Positions 9,956 to 41,464 of a DNA stretch of 64,000 nt are shown in pieces. Source of the DNA: Syngnathus acus (lineage: Eukaryota > Chordata > Actinopteri > Syngnathiformes > Syngnathidae). Numbering within the stretch: the stretch's first letter is position 1; each line of letters starts with the position of its first letter. The stretch is taken from assembly GCF_901709675.1 (NCBI RefSeq), contig NC_051089.1:5498476-5562475 (forward strand), read 5' to 3'. The translations under genes and the position numbers were made by a program. The notes under the pieces were generated by a model. The model had not been told where the DNA came from and made no database searches. It saw only the letters and a list, made by a program, of their open reading frames with translations.

Positions 9956-12900
9956 ATGTCTACCTGTCTGAATTGGAAGTTGAAACGTTGTGGACGACTT
10001 ATTCCAGGCTCCACCAAGAATGAATCCTGGAAAGTAAGTGTGGGTGGATTAACCACCTGTGATAATTAAGACGACCGATATTTTGCTAGTTGTTGTCCCT
10101 TAGTTGTGTTTAACTATGAATTTATGCTCATACGTGTAAATTACAGATAGCTAACATGGTTTTAAATGTTGTGCTCTAAGTTAAATTTACATTTTGATAT
10201 ATGTACGTGATGGGGGTATACAGTGAACCCTCGCTACTTCGCGTTTCGTTTATCGCGGCTCCACGACATCGCGGAAATACATTTAAAAGTCAAAATAACA
10301 CTTCTAAATTGAGGAAACATGTGTCTAACATTTAGGACAATGTAGTATTGCTCCAAATGTTCGTTTACATTCCTTTAGAAGTCCGTTTTCAAGTGTTAGC
10401 ACGACCGCGAATTAGCATCTTTCAGCTAACTCGTTGGCCTGCACAGTACTGCTTGTTGGTGACCGTACTTCGCGGATTTCACTTATCGATAAACGAGGGA
10501 TTACTGTATTGCCGTTTAGAGACTAGCTAAAAAAGCAACCACTTCCTAATAAACAGGTCAGGTGAATCATTCTCACATTGTTGGTAAAGGAAAACATATT
10601 TGTGTCCATTATTTTCATTTGACGTTTTTCTTAATACGTCCTTAAGACTGTCCATCTTTTTTACCTGTCCAGATATTTGAAGCAAAAAAGAAGGAGCCTA
10701 AAATTATTGCCACAATCCTGGACTCTGGATGCTTGATGATCTTGCAGGGAGAAGAATGCTTGGTAAGAAATTGATTAGGATTGTTTTTATTCAGGCTCAA
10801 TTGATTCATCGTCCAACCAATTTAATCGGCTTGTATGAGTAAAAACAGTTTTAATGTCCGTGTTCTAATGTTAAACAAGAGCAATGTATTGTAAAACAGT
10901 TGAATGTTCTGCTTGTATTTCATGTCTTTATTGTTAGTGTTAAGGGACCAAAAATGAGCCGATTAATCGTTTTTCAGAATTTATTCTGCTAAACATCCAT
11001 ATGCTAATTCTTATGAAGTTGTTATTGCTGTACACGCTTGGAGATAGATCATATCCGCCTCTGGCATGTGTTGATCTTGTGCCAACCAACATGCACTTTC
11101 AGGCTATTTGTGTATTACGCCATCGATAACATGTTTCAGAAAGGCTAACAAGGTTATAATCCCATGCGGGCTTTGTTTGTTTAATTGTTTTAAGATTGGT
11201 GCATGTCAGGAGGGACTAAAGAGTCTTTAAATCCCTCCTGTGCCTCGAGGGAAGACTTCCAGAGCCAGTTAACGGTGATGAAGCAAAAACAAAAAAGTTT
11301 TTGGCTGCTCATCACTTCTTCAGATGTTAATCTCAGACTCCTGAATACATGAACATTGCCATACTAAAAACCTGGCGCAATGCAGTAATTAATTGTGATG
11401 TTCCACATGCACACACTGGAGTCTGGGAACGTGCTCATCCATGAAAGTGCTTGCCACATACCTCCACTCTCTGCTCTGTAATTCACAAAATAAATGACAG
11501 CTTGGCTGCATCTGCAAATGTCATGCTTGCGATTCTGGCAATTTATAGTGCGTCCCACTTATTACACTATAGATTGCCTATATTATAGATTGCAACATTT
11601 AATAACATTCCAATTCATTAGTAATGTCGGTTTCCAAATGATGAGCCCGGTTGGGTAATATGTGACTTTATCATCTGCAACAAAATTACAGCAAGAACGC
11701 TAATCTCAGAGTTATAGTTGCGTTGGATATGGTGGCTATTTTCTTGCAGCAATAAAATGGCAGATGATTCACATTTTCATTTATTGTGGTAGTACTAAAA
11801 TATGGAACCTCTAGAGTCAAATGTCGAAAAGTCCTGTGAGACTTCAGTTTAGTGAGCATCCAAAGCAGTGTCATTAAATTAGCATATTTTACATTGAAAA
11901 AACTCACAGCACACCACTAAACCAAATTATAAATTCAATTATAAAATAAAAAGTCCCATCCATGATACGCCTTTTATCTACACTCCTGCGTCAATATTAA
12001 TATTTTACCGAAAACCTTTCTTGCTCATTTAATTGCACTCTTATGAAAACAGTTTTACCCTGAATCAGAGTATTTCCATGGAATGTTAGTTACTCCAAAT
12101 TTGAACAACTCAGAGGTTAGCCAGCATTCCAAATGTTACTTTCAGAGTTTCCGCTGTATGTTTCTGATTATTGTGTTTAGAAATCAAACATATAGGTGTT
12201 TGTAGACAACGAACACAATAAGTGAATGGTCAGTGAGTCCTAGATATCTTGCATTCAGCAGTCAGCCTGATATTCAGGTCGGACTGCAACTAGCTTTTGC
12301 CAAGGATGATAGAGCGCTCTATTCCAGATTGGTGCTGTCAGCGCTCAGGGAAGTTTCAAATATCCTCAGCTTAGGAGGGCCTACAGGACACACGATAAGG
12401 CTTGGCGGGGAAAGATGCTGTGAACTGTAATTTTCTGTATTTGAAAGAATAGTGTGATGTTAGTCAAGAACTTCAGAGCAACTGCTGCAGACATGTCGTC
12501 AGCAGAATAAAACCAGGACAGTCTTTAAGGTGGCTTGACTCTGGAAGTTTACTTTTTACGAGGGCTGGGTATCAATCAATCAATTAACTGGTCATTAATT
12601 CATTCACTGCCAGTCCAGTCGAAATGGAGCTTTGACGTGTATAGCCGTCACTGGCAGTGAATGAGTTAAGAATTTATGGAGCTGATTGTTAATTGATTCT
12701 CGACTACGGATATTTTGAACCTTCAATTACCATAACGGGCCTTAGCTGAAATTCAAACAAAGAACCTCTTGCCTATGATGTGTGCTCGCCAGATGTTGCT
12801 TGAGTCACAGCAAGTTAAAGAACATCCGCACTATGGCAACTTATCCTCTGGGAATTCTTATTCAGCTCCATTAAATCAGGATCTTGCGATTAGCTGGTGA

Positions 12901-15679
12901 GCAATCCGCCTCTCACCCAATCGTCGGCTGATAGAGGCTCCAGCTCATCCTTGACCCCAATTAGGTCAAGTGCTGGAGAAAATGGATGGACGTTGGCATT
13001 CATAGATGAGTTTAGAAAGGTTTCGTCAAAAAAATATATAGAAAAAGACATGGAGTTAAATCCATGTCTCCAATCAAATAAAAGCTTTAATATGACCTTC
13101 AAAACATGTGTTGGCTCTGTCAACATTGTAAATAAATAAATTAATTGTCAGTCTGTCCGTTTGTCCATCGTCTTATTTCTTCTCATCTTAAATATATTAA
13201 AACTTTGCATTAATTTCTTTCAAAATAAAATATCTGTTTTCTCTAGTGTTTGTCTTCATTTAGGTCGCAGGTGACCTGGAGCTGATCCTAAATGACATGA
13301 AATTTCATTTTGGAACAAAAATGTCCTCAAAAGTAACTGAGAAATAGAGACCCCTGCTGACCAATTTCAGTAACAGTAATTACTTGACTGGAGCACATCA
13401 AATTGAAGAGTGTCATGGCATTTGTCGTTTGCTTTCTTCAAAATGATCATGTTTATTTTATTTTTATATTGAGTTTATGGAGAATGAGTACATACGTAGA
13501 AGAGAAATGAGATGCTTGCACCAGAATTAGCATAAAGCTAGTTTTCATTTGTAATCCAATTAAGTATAGATTTCTCACTTTTACTGTTGCAGGAGAAAAT
13601 TCCTTTGATTAATGCCGGCGATGTTCTCAAAGTCCACCAGAATTCAGACAGCCTGCTGCTTCGCAATACAGTGAAGGTGAGCTTGGACTGTGGCTCACAA
13701 AAATGTGGTTTTTGTTTGATTCTTCAGTGTCTGTCTGTTATGACTCGTGACATTTATATTTTGCCGTCTTCTATTAAAAAAAAAACCTTGTTTTAGTTCT
13801 AATGAGATGCTGATTTAAGGGAGGCGATAAAGTAATGAAAAAAGAAATTATTCACGCGTCGGCTTGGAGTGACAGCGACGAGATTGTTTGTGTGTCCTCA
13901 GGAATCGGGCCGTGTGATCAGGATGCAGTTTTATGGCAGGAACAGGGCGCAGGCCATCAAAATATGCTCAAGTGCCGCAGAAAGACTGCGGGAGTATCTG
14001 CCTGTCAACACTCTCGAAGACGCCCTGCCGCCAAATAATCAACCACCCACCGATGTCCTTACGCCAGTGACACAGGTGACCTATTTAGCAATTTGTTGAA
14101 TTCAAAATTAAATGACACTTTTGTAATAATTCTACAGTGGTTCTTCAAATGTTGGATACAAAAAAAGTTCCATGTGATATAGTATGATTATTCATTGTCA
14201 TAAGCAGAAGTTAATTAGACTAACCTTGACATGTTCAAGAGAAAATGAAATATAAAACTCAGGTTTAAACCCTAAACTTAAGAACTGTTTTTTATACAAA
14301 TTATTATTTCATCGCAGTGTTCGATTACAGACGACCTCACTTTCTGGGAACAGCATCCAGTTGTAAGACAAACTTAATTGTGGTTTGCTTTTGATGCATT
14401 CTAATTACAATTTTGGTCATATCGGAAGGCATTTAGAATCACTTTTTTATGCGTTGATGATGAACGATGCTTTCAAAACCAAGATACTGAAGACAAACTG
14501 TGCGTCTCCCCGTCGTGATTATTGCAGAGACCGTATCTGACAGCTGATTTATGACGATTTTCTCAACTAGGTCATGTACATGGACTCGGACACTAGGTGG
14601 TGCTATTTACAATACTCATCTTTAGAGGTCACATTGCTGGCGGTAGCTTGAGGGATTGATGCACTGATGCAGTCTGATCTTGCCGATCTCGCCGATCTTG
14701 ACGATCTCGTCTATCTGCCTCCTTATATTTAATTCAAGTGACCCATGAAATATTTACTGATTACTGATGTTGACCTTTCCAAACTGATGATAATATACAT
14801 AAACAAAAGAAAAAAAAATGCTTATTGACACTGTAAGACTATTCGGGTATGTTTTATTTTGAAACATCTTGATTTGATATTTAATGTGTATCTTGAACTC
14901 CCGCTGGGTTGTGAGCTTATTCCACTTGAGGGGATGACATAAAAGTGCATTGTGCCAACAAGGTGGAATGTGACCTTTCGGTGAAGAGACACCCCGGAGG
15001 AGTTCTCAGTTTAGATGAAGAGAGGAGAGTGGGATATTTTTTCAATTAGTAATGAAGCCAATTGATTAGACTCTTCACTCTTCGTCGTCGTGCTGCGTCT
15101 GGTCACATCTTTCTCATTTGCTTTTGTGTCTGAAGCCGTGTCCGCAGCAGGGTGAGGCGGCTGGAGCCGAACCAGAGGTTGTCCATGGATCGCTGTCCAT
15201 CAAGCGTCTTGTCCAGGTATTCGATACAAGTCATCTTCAGATAACTACTAGCTAACTAATAGCCATCTACGGGATTGGCTGGGTGATATGGCCTTAAAAA
15301 TAAATAGTCACTAGTTGCCTTTTTTGAAAAACTGCTACTAGAGTGTTTAGAAAAGTCTTTATATTGGCATTTGAGAAAATTGGGCGAAGCTAAACAATGA
15401 AAGGTTTTCACCTCTGCCATCACATGTGAGTACGGTGTCAAATTTGATTGCTTTGCCTTGAAAATGAAGTTTTGCGGACCTGTTGTACTGATATAAGCTG
15501 TTGAATTTCAATAGAACCTCATGGGAGAGACGCCCCTGACGCTGCCTGCGCTGTACCATCACGTATCTTCAGAACCCGAAGACCTGGACGCCTTCGTGCG
15601 CCTTTGTGTGTTGGATCCCAGCTTCCCCGCTTTGGTGGAGCAGGTGGAAGGCAAGCTGAGGAAAATACTCGAAGAGTGA
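9956..15679 (+). CDS. rec114: REC114 meiotic recombination protein
   Basis: Seven coding exons, all joined in phase 0: 9956-10033, 10673-10762, 13593-13676, 13902-14075, 14318-14362, about 15136-15216, and 15515-15679, giving about 238 residues. REC114 works with MEI4 and the TOPOVIBL/SPO11 core to form meiotic DNA double-strand breaks. Exons 1-4 encode the N-terminal PH-like fold: WKIFEAKKKEPKIIATILDS, GEECL, LLLRNTVK, RMQFYGRNRAQAIKICSSA. The last exon encodes the conserved C-terminal helix (FVRLCVLDPSFPALVEQVE), the region that binds MEI4 in mouse. The start is the first ATG after an in-frame stop (9947-9949), leaving only 26 residues before the first intron, shorter than in mammals. The middle exons (14318, 15136) are poorly conserved. 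The exon 6 acceptor is uncertain (15136, 15148 or 15151). An ATTAAA poly(A) signal lies at 16082. Position between hcn4 and nptn matches human 15q24. Confidence 0.88.
10221..10506. mobile_element. pogo/Tigger-like MITE in rec114 intron 1
   Basis: A 286-bp element between TA dinucleotides (10219-10220 and 10507-10508). The left end reads CAGTGAACCCTCG and the right end, in reverse complement, CAGTAATCCCTCG; a CGTTTATCG motif follows inside both ends. The CAGT...CCCTCG terminus with TA target duplication fits non-autonomous pogo/Tigger-type Tc1-mariner elements. No transposase frame is present. Confidence 0.7.
12595..12669. mobile_element. 75-bp TTAA-flanked hairpin element
   Basis: Both ends are TTAA. 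The left arm reads TTAATTCATTCACTGCCAGT and the reverse complement of the right arm reads TTAACTCATTCACTGCCAGT, one mismatch in 20. The middle carries a 'gacgtgtatagccgtc'-type core. The 'CATTCACTGCCA' text recurs widely in fish genomes. It resembles a minimal MITE; TTAA suggests piggyBac-type mobilisation, but that is inference. Confidence 0.6.
12885..12990 (-). repeat. Fragment of the common teleost repeat, reverse orientation
   Basis: In rec114 intron 2. It reads as the reverse complement of the 'ctggagcc.atc' and 'gagaggcggatt' segments of the repeat described at 2588-2875, ending at 'aaaatggatgga'. Heavily decayed. Confidence 0.45.
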
Positions 15680-17152
15680 ATCATCGTTGACAACTGAAGG
15701 CAGAGAAGAGGTCAAGTCAGCGCTGGGCTTTTTTGTTTGTTTGCTGTTTTTCCCACGCCGTTCCCTACGTAGGAGTTCACTCGCGTTGCGCTGCCAATGT
15801 CAACATCATTGTGGTTGCGCATTAACACTTAGGATATTTCAGATAGTTGATTAGAGTAAGAGAGATTTAACAAGCGCATTTTTGTTTTTTTATTCAGAAA
15901 AAAAATATTGGTCTTATTCATATGTTGGATCGTGGCTATATACTCTGGTCCCTCTGTTCTCACATCAATTCAGGTCCGTTTGCCATCGCAACACACATCA
16001 TCATTACATTGTATTGAAAGGAGGGGTCATGCAGCTACAGCAGTTAATGTCGCTATGCCAGCTTCCAAGGGATCCCACGCTATTAAAGCTTGACTGATTA
16101 AAACAAACTGCCCTCCATTTAATCTATTCAAGAATACATTTTGCATAGGATTATAGCCATGCTATATAGTCAAAGAAAAATAAAAAAAATCAAACGATGA
16201 AATTAGGAAATGTTAAAAAAAATATCGTTTTTTTTTTTTTTACAGATATCCTATCATTTGAACACTCATACTGCAACATATACGAGACACTCTAAGTTAC
16301 TCTCAAAAGGAAATTAAAGTAATACACATACCATTGATATTTAGTTTGTTAAACACACGTTATTCATTTTCTGTATTCACTCTCCATTAAATTTTAAATA
16401 CTGCCAGTCATCGAAGCCCTTGCTTCACGATAAAAGTTCTATTAAAAGTGGACTTGTCGTCACGAAATCAAACATTAAATGACCATGATATGCTGTACAA
16501 ATGTTCAAGAGGAAAAAGAAGACATTATATATAAATATATATATTTCAATATATATATTTATACATACTCATATTTATATATATATATCTATATTCATAT
16601 AAGGATGACTCTATAAAAAAACTTTTGGGATGCAAAACAAAAGCCACACGAGGGATAACAACAGAAGATGTCTATTCTGAGTATCCTATTGCGTAATTAT
16701 TTTGCATGCATTTACATGATGTGTCATTCAAAAGGGGAGTTGGCTCATTTGCGGGCCACGATTAAAATCAATTACAGAGACATCAACATCACATCGGGAA
16801 AAAAATGCGAACACCTCTTGGGCGATTTGCAGTCACAATTTGTCATCCTGACATCGCCACGCGACAAGGCATGCTTTAAGACTCCCCCACTCCGCTTGCT
16901 CTTGGTTGCCAGTGTTACGCTGATATTGTTCCTTGTAAAAAGAGACAAGATATGCTTTTATTATTTTTTTTTCTCTTTCAAGATAGGCCGCAACTCAGAT
17001 GCCGCCGTGTAGCCAAAAAAACCTGCAGTTTCACCCATCTCATCTGTGAAGAGAAAATAAAGAGAAGGCATGACCACTGATAATCCTCAGCAGCACGTTC
17101 TATATTTAGCACCCGCCATCACGCTGCACAGTATCTTACTTGAGTCCATTGC
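15680..17152. other. Convergent 3' regions of rec114 and nptn
   Basis: No coding exon. The left part is rec114 3'UTR, with ATTAAA at 16082. The right part is nptn 3'UTR on the minus strand; an AATAAA (minus) sits at 16957-16962, about 190 nt past the nptn stop. AT-rich palindromic TATA stretches occupy about 16525-16605. The two genes are tail to tail. Confidence 0.5.
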
Positions 17153-36618
<19,466 letters not shown>

Positions 36619-38155
36619 CCCGTCGTGGTCCCGCTCGGGGGGGGGGGGAATGCAAAGGGAGGGTGAGGGAAGGGTAGGGGAGTGGGAAATGAATGATCTG
36701 GTGTCGATCACAAACTGGACTAATGATAATAATGATGATGGTGATGATGGTAGAGGTGAAGAGACGCGTGCAGCATGACAGCAGATTCCTCGATTTGGCG
36801 TTGAAGGACAGCGGGGAAAAGGATGTCGATGGGTGGTTCCGTCGGAGGAAATAAAAAAAGGGGGGCGCGACGGATGGTGAGGAAGCGGCCGGCGGCTCTC
36901 AGGGGTGCCGAAGTGCGGCCATCGGCGGCGAAGAAGCCTCGTCGGATTGCAGAGGAGGATGGATCGAGGAAAGGAGGGAGGGGGGGAGGGGGTGTCACAG
37001 AGATTGTCCACAGCGTAGTTGGGAAGATTCAAAGATGCGCAAACTGATGCGCATTGGCTCTCTCCACTCCTGAGAAGGGAAGAAAGACGCTTTTAAAGGG
37101 TGCGTAATTACGCACGCTTAGAGGCGAATCCAATATTCAACACCACCACACTAGTTTGTTGATTATTGCACGCGGCGTGAAAGGCGCACCTCTTCTCTGT
37201 CTTCCTTCTCTATCATTTTGCCGTGTTGTATTTTGGAGGAAGTACGCGCTGGCAACCACGTGACTTCCTCTACTTATGGACCCACTCTCTCTCGTGCAAT
37301 ATTTATGCTGCAATTCGGTCGACATAGATGATGATGGCCTTCACCAAGACGCTTGCCCCTCCCAGTTGGCTGCTTTAATAATACTAATTGTGTTAGAGGG
37401 AAAGTGGAGGTATATATTATTTTTTAATACATATTTATTTAATGTCATCGCTCATCGGCTGCGCGTGCAAGCATATCCCCTTGAAAAGTTCAACATGGCC
37501 TCCTGGTTAATCCCATTTCGTCTGCCCTTGTTATCAAATCGGCGCTGCTGCAAGTGCGACCTCATGCGGACAGTTTGGAGAAGTGTCGACAGAAGCGACC
37601 TTGCTCATCTGCTAGGGAATTATGATTTCAGATTGTCCCTGAAGGCAGCACCTGAATGAAGTAGATGGAATGACAGATGGAGAGAGAGAGAATCTATTTT
37701 TGTTGATGACAACTTTTTTTGTCGTTATTTCATTAAGAATATTCTTGCTGTGAAGAAAGAAGTTTGTCAAATGAGGTTCACTGGCTTTGAAGCTTAAAAT
37801 TCTCAAGACACTTATGAGACAACCGCAACCTCCATTACTTGAAGAGACTTCACGCTGGACTCGGACATGCGATACCAACGTCGCCTTTGTGCTCCGCTTT
37901 GCAGCCCTCCCTCCAGTTTGTTTCAAAACTAACCCCACCTGAAACCTGGGCCCGGCCAATGGGCTGCGGAGATGTCAGCGCCTCCTTTGTTCGAAACCAA
38001 TCAGAGTGGAAGCGCGGCATGTTGCCCGAGGGGGGACAACTCAGGGCTGCCCGTGTTAATCATGCATCACTTAGCCGTTGCCAATGTGTTCACAACGCCA
38101 GACCCTCTTTTTGGCTTTTCACAGCGACTCTCTTCATTTCTTGGGCCCACTTAGT
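36619..38155. other. nptn promoter side and region before the CALHM gene
   Basis: Divergent intergenic DNA. The nptn side (about 36600-37030) is GC-rich with purine-rich runs and likely holds the nptn 5'UTR and promoter. The frame upstream of the nptn ATG stays open but is compositionally biased and unlike neuroplastin, so I treat it as non-coding. No gene between 37.1 and 38.1 kb. Confidence 0.45.
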
Positions 38156-38999
38156 ATGGAAAGTCAACAACAATGGCTTACCAGGCTCAAAGATGAACTT
38201 AGCAGCAGTCCGCTGGTCTCCAACGTGGCATTCGGCTTCATCCTCATGGGACTGGAGAAGCTGGTTGAACTGGAGTTCGAGTGTCCGTGCAACCCGACGT
38301 GGAACGGCGTGTTTTCGTCCGCCTTCTTCATCCTCCCGGCCGTCATGGCCTTCACCTTGATGCTCATCATCCAGGGGTGCCGTTGCGACGTGTGGCGTCG
38401 CCGGACCGTATCGCTCTCCAGCGTGGTGCCCGCCGTCGTCTGGCTCATTTTGCTCTTCTTGGACGGCCAGTACTTTGCCTGCGCTATGACAGACTGGGAG
38501 GGTAGATTTGTGCTGGTGGACAGGGCGGCTCCGCAGAAGTGGTGCGAACCAATAAGTGATGGAGGTGTCCCCCAGCAAGAACTCATGCTGCGTTCGCAGC
38601 AGCTCTTTGTTTTCTCTCAGGTGAGTGGACGTTCTGAATTATTTTTTCTTACAGCAGGATAGGCTGCTACATGTGGTTCTGACTTGGTGAAGCAGCATGT
38701 GGTTCATATTTTATATGCCCCGCTCAACAATTATACAATCGCCCCTGAACCGGTTTACGTCCAAGCACTCTTCTTTCTTGCAACAAATTATCTCAACGAC
38801 TCCCAGAGTGAAAATAATGTGAGACTCCTGTTCACTTATTCAGGTACTAGGCATCATCCTGCTCATTGTCATCTGCGTGGGGCTCGTCATCTATGTGATC
38901 AGACAAAGTTGCCAACAAGAAGTGGAGGAGCTTCAGGATACAGAGGTTGCCGAGCTCACCGTCCTCAGGATGAGTTCTCTGCAGACCAGGACGTCTTGA
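38156..38999 (+). CDS. Calcium homeostasis modulator (CALHM/FAM26) family channel, short form
   Basis: Two exons, 38156-38620 and 38844-38999, joined in phase 0; donor GTGAGT, acceptor TTATTCAG; 206 residues. CALHM proteins form large-pore, voltage- and calcium-regulated channels with four membrane helices. Visible: TM1 (VSNVAFGFILMGLEKLV), the extracellular C-P-C pair (C43, C45), TM2 (FFILPAVMAFTLMLII), TM3 (VVPAVVWLILLFLDGQYF), the partner cysteines in FACAMTDW and KWCEP, and TM4 (VLGIILLIVICVGLVIYVI). The protein stops about 35 residues after TM4, whereas family members usually run past 300 residues with a helical cytoplasmic tail. The start chosen fits the family's short N-terminus; an upstream in-frame ATG at 38078 would add 26 unlike residues. 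AATAAA signals at 39376 and 39515. Closest by eye to the CALHM4/5/6 side; the exact member is not certain. Confidence 0.85.
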
Positions 39000-39886
39000 G
39001 ACACTTTGAGGAAAATTGCCCCCCCTCCCCAAAAAAAGCTGAGATCCAGAGGCCGGATGAATGTAACCACGTTTTTTATATTCTAATATTATCAGCGTAT
39101 GGTCTAATAGTCGACCAAAAGACATTTTGGAGCGAGGTTTCTCGAATTTCTTCAGCTGAAGACCCAAATATGGAATTTGGTTCCTTTCCAGGTACCCAAC
39201 CATATGAGAATACTGTCGCTGCATTCAGCGGATCAGGACCGCTTTAAAAAAAAAAAAGAAGTCTTGCGTTTCTGTTCATTTGAGTTCAAACACGAACGCA
39301 ACACAAACCAAAGACCAGTGTTCAATGAAAGGAATTAATTTTAATTATTCAATATTTTGCAGAAAAAAAAAGATCAATAAATTTGTCAAAATTCTCCCTC
39401 CACAGACTATGTAAAAAAAAAAAGACCTGATTTATAATTGTAAAATGTAAGATGCCACGTGAAAAACGTATATTCTGTTCCAGTATTTAAATGTTTTTTT
39501 TAATATTGTCTTTTAATAAAATACATTATTTTTGTAATACACAACCATCAGGGATCTCCCATGTCTATTTGAGTTTTCCACCAAGGAAAAGCACCTCCAG
39601 AAGCATCATGGAGAAATCTCCGAAGAATATTACATTTGGATTCAAGGATTAGGATTTTTATAAACTCAAGAAAGGGACATTGGCAAAAACACAAGATGAC
39701 CAACAAAAAGAGACGCAACAAGTCAAACTCCGGACGTCATCCTTCACCATAAGATAAGTTACATCAAGTTTATATGCATGAATCAACAGTGCAAGATTGT
39801 CCGACTTGACTTGTGACTTACTTGAGGTTACAAGTCACTATATTGTACATTGTGAAGTTCAGCTGTCAAGTAACTTGTCCATAACT
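39000..39886. other. CALHM 3'UTR and tail-to-tail gap to the first UGT gene
   Basis: Contains poly(A) signals for the plus-strand CALHM gene and the 3' end region of the minus-strand UGT gene. A-rich runs (39245, 39365, 39415) and no coding signal. Confidence 0.5.
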
Positions 39887-41464
39887 TTAGTCATGTTTAC
39901 ATTTTCTTTTCAGGCACAATTTGGAGCAAAGCCAGTAAGTGAATGTGCTAAGAGCACCGAGAATGAGCAGCACTACAGCAGACAAGAAGAGGAGCACGTC
40001 CACAGAGTAGTAAACATACCAAGGCATCTGATACGACTCGGTCCTCAGGTGAGCTGCGCCCTTGTGCCTCATGACAAACTCAATCCAGAAGAGGGCGCTG
40101 TCGAGCGGTGGGATGGGCTGATCTTTGTGCAGCCTGGACAGCCTCTGCATGTTGTTCCTGTAGGATGGATCTGACAGGACTTCCTGTATGCCCTGGTAGA
40201 ATATATCATGATCCAGGGTGACTATATCCAGGACTTTCCCGGCTTTTCTCACCATAATCCTGAGTAGATTATCTCGTTGATCGAAAATGAGCGGAAGCCC
40301 GAGGATTGGCACGCCGTGATAAATTGCTTCCTGGACGCCGTTTGTCCCACCATGAGCAACAAAGAGTTTCATCTTGGGATGTCCAAGAAGGTCGTTTTGT
40401 GGCATCCAGTCCACCAGGAGAGTGTTGTTGCCCAGAGTGGAGGGTTTAGCACCTTTATACCTCCAGATGACCTTCTGGGGGAGCTTGGCAAAAGCTGCCG
40501 CAATTTCGTCGGCTAAGTCGTTAGGAAGTTGTCCGATTAGAGTCCCCAGGGACATGATGATGAATCCGTGTTCCCCGGAACTCTGGACGAACTCTTCCAG
40601 GTGGTTGGGTAGAGGCTTGGCAGGTTTACACTGGAAGCCCCCCATGTAGATGACGTTGGGCATGGTGGGGCGTGGGAACTCAAAGACAAAGTCCACTCTC
40701 ATGAGCCACAGGTCTGCTGCTTGGAACAGCGAACGGTAGTCTGCGTCGGGGCTTAAATATTTTTGAACCACGCCATCGTAATGCGATTCGATGTACGTTG
40801 AGTGTTGATATTCGGCAAAGATAAATAACAAATTGTTTACTACTCTTTCAAAAAAACTCATCTTATCAGAAAATTCTGTCCCTGTAAGGGGCACGTACGA
40901 GAGAGGGGACGGTGCGATTGAGAAATGCCCCTCGCCGCGGGTGGTCCATCTCACGTTGAGAACCAGAGGCAGCTTCAGGTAGTGGGCGAGAATAACACCG
41001 CACGGCACTCCCGGGTCTGTCAGAACGAGGTCATATTTGGCACTTCGCAGTGACTCCACCAGTGTTTTATTCTCAAAAATCCACATCAGCAATTTGCTTG
41101 TTTTCTCATGCATCACTGAGGCCTTTTCACTTTGCTCCCTTTCCAGTTTTAAACGAGTCCAGACGGACTTGCCTTCTCGCTGGATGCGCAGCAACTGCTC
41201 CACAAACTCAATAATTAAATCTTTGCTGAAGCCCGACTCCACGTCAAGCGTGATAGAGGTGTAGAACGGGGACTTTTCCTTGATGTACCAGCTGTCGTCC
41301 GTTCGCAACACGTCAACCTGGTGCCCTCTCGAGTGCAGTCCCTCAATAACCACTTTCATGTTCACCCAGTGGCTTCCATCCAATGGAAAAACAAGCACCT
41401 TGCCACCAAAAGCGGAAGTCACACATAGAGTGGAAAGCAAGAGGCAGACCCAAGACCAAAGCAT
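39887..41464 (-). CDS. ugt5: UDP-glucuronosyltransferase, UGT5-like (copy 1)
   Basis: A single-exon coding region of 525 residues. UGTs transfer glucuronic acid from UDP-glucuronate to lipophilic compounds on the lumenal face of the ER. Visible: signal peptide (residues 1-18), the catalytic His in DGSHW (H32), the DP pair in LVLTDPGVPCG, the nucleotide-sugar signature from W353 (WMPQNDLLGHPKMKLFVAHGGTNG) to DQRDN near 399, a C-terminal membrane helix, and a short cytosolic tail ending KCKHD, a KxKxx ER-retrieval signal. I use the ATG at 41462-41464; the codon two upstream is GTG. Intronless coding and sequence fit the fish ugt5 group, but the exact member is not determined. The 5'UTR probably lies in a separate upstream exon. 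Residues 250-286 are identical to copy 2. Confidence 0.92.
   Translation of the reverse strand: MLWSWVCLLLSTLCVTSAFGGKVLVFPLDGSHWVNMKVVIEGLHSRGHQVDVLRTDDSWYIKEKSPFYTSITLDVESGFSKDLIIEFVEQLLRIQREGKSVWTRLKLEREQSEKASVMHEKTSKLLMWIFENKTLVESLRSAKYDLVLTDPGVPCGVILAHYLKLPLVLNVRWTTRGEGHFSIAPSPLSYVPLTGTEFSDKMSFFERVVNNLLFIFAEYQHSTYIESHYDGVVQKYLSPDADYRSLFQAADLWLMRVDFVFEFPRPTMPNVIYMGGFQCKPAKPLPNHLEEFVQSSGEHGFIIMSLGTLIGQLPNDLADEIAAAFAKLPQKVIWRYKGAKPSTLGNNTLLVDWMPQNDLLGHPKMKLFVAHGGTNGVQEAIYHGVPILGLPLIFDQRDNLLRIMVRKAGKVLDIVTLDHDIFYQGIQEVLSDPSYRNNMQRLSRLHKDQPIPPLDSALFWIEFVMRHKGAAHLRTESYQMPWYVYYSVDVLLFLSAVVLLILGALSTFTYWLCSKLCLKRKCKHD

Noticed and set aside
36619-37032. In-frame extension upstream of the nptn signal peptide
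   Set aside because: Pro/Ser/His low-complexity text unlike neuroplastin; it would bury the signal peptide internally.
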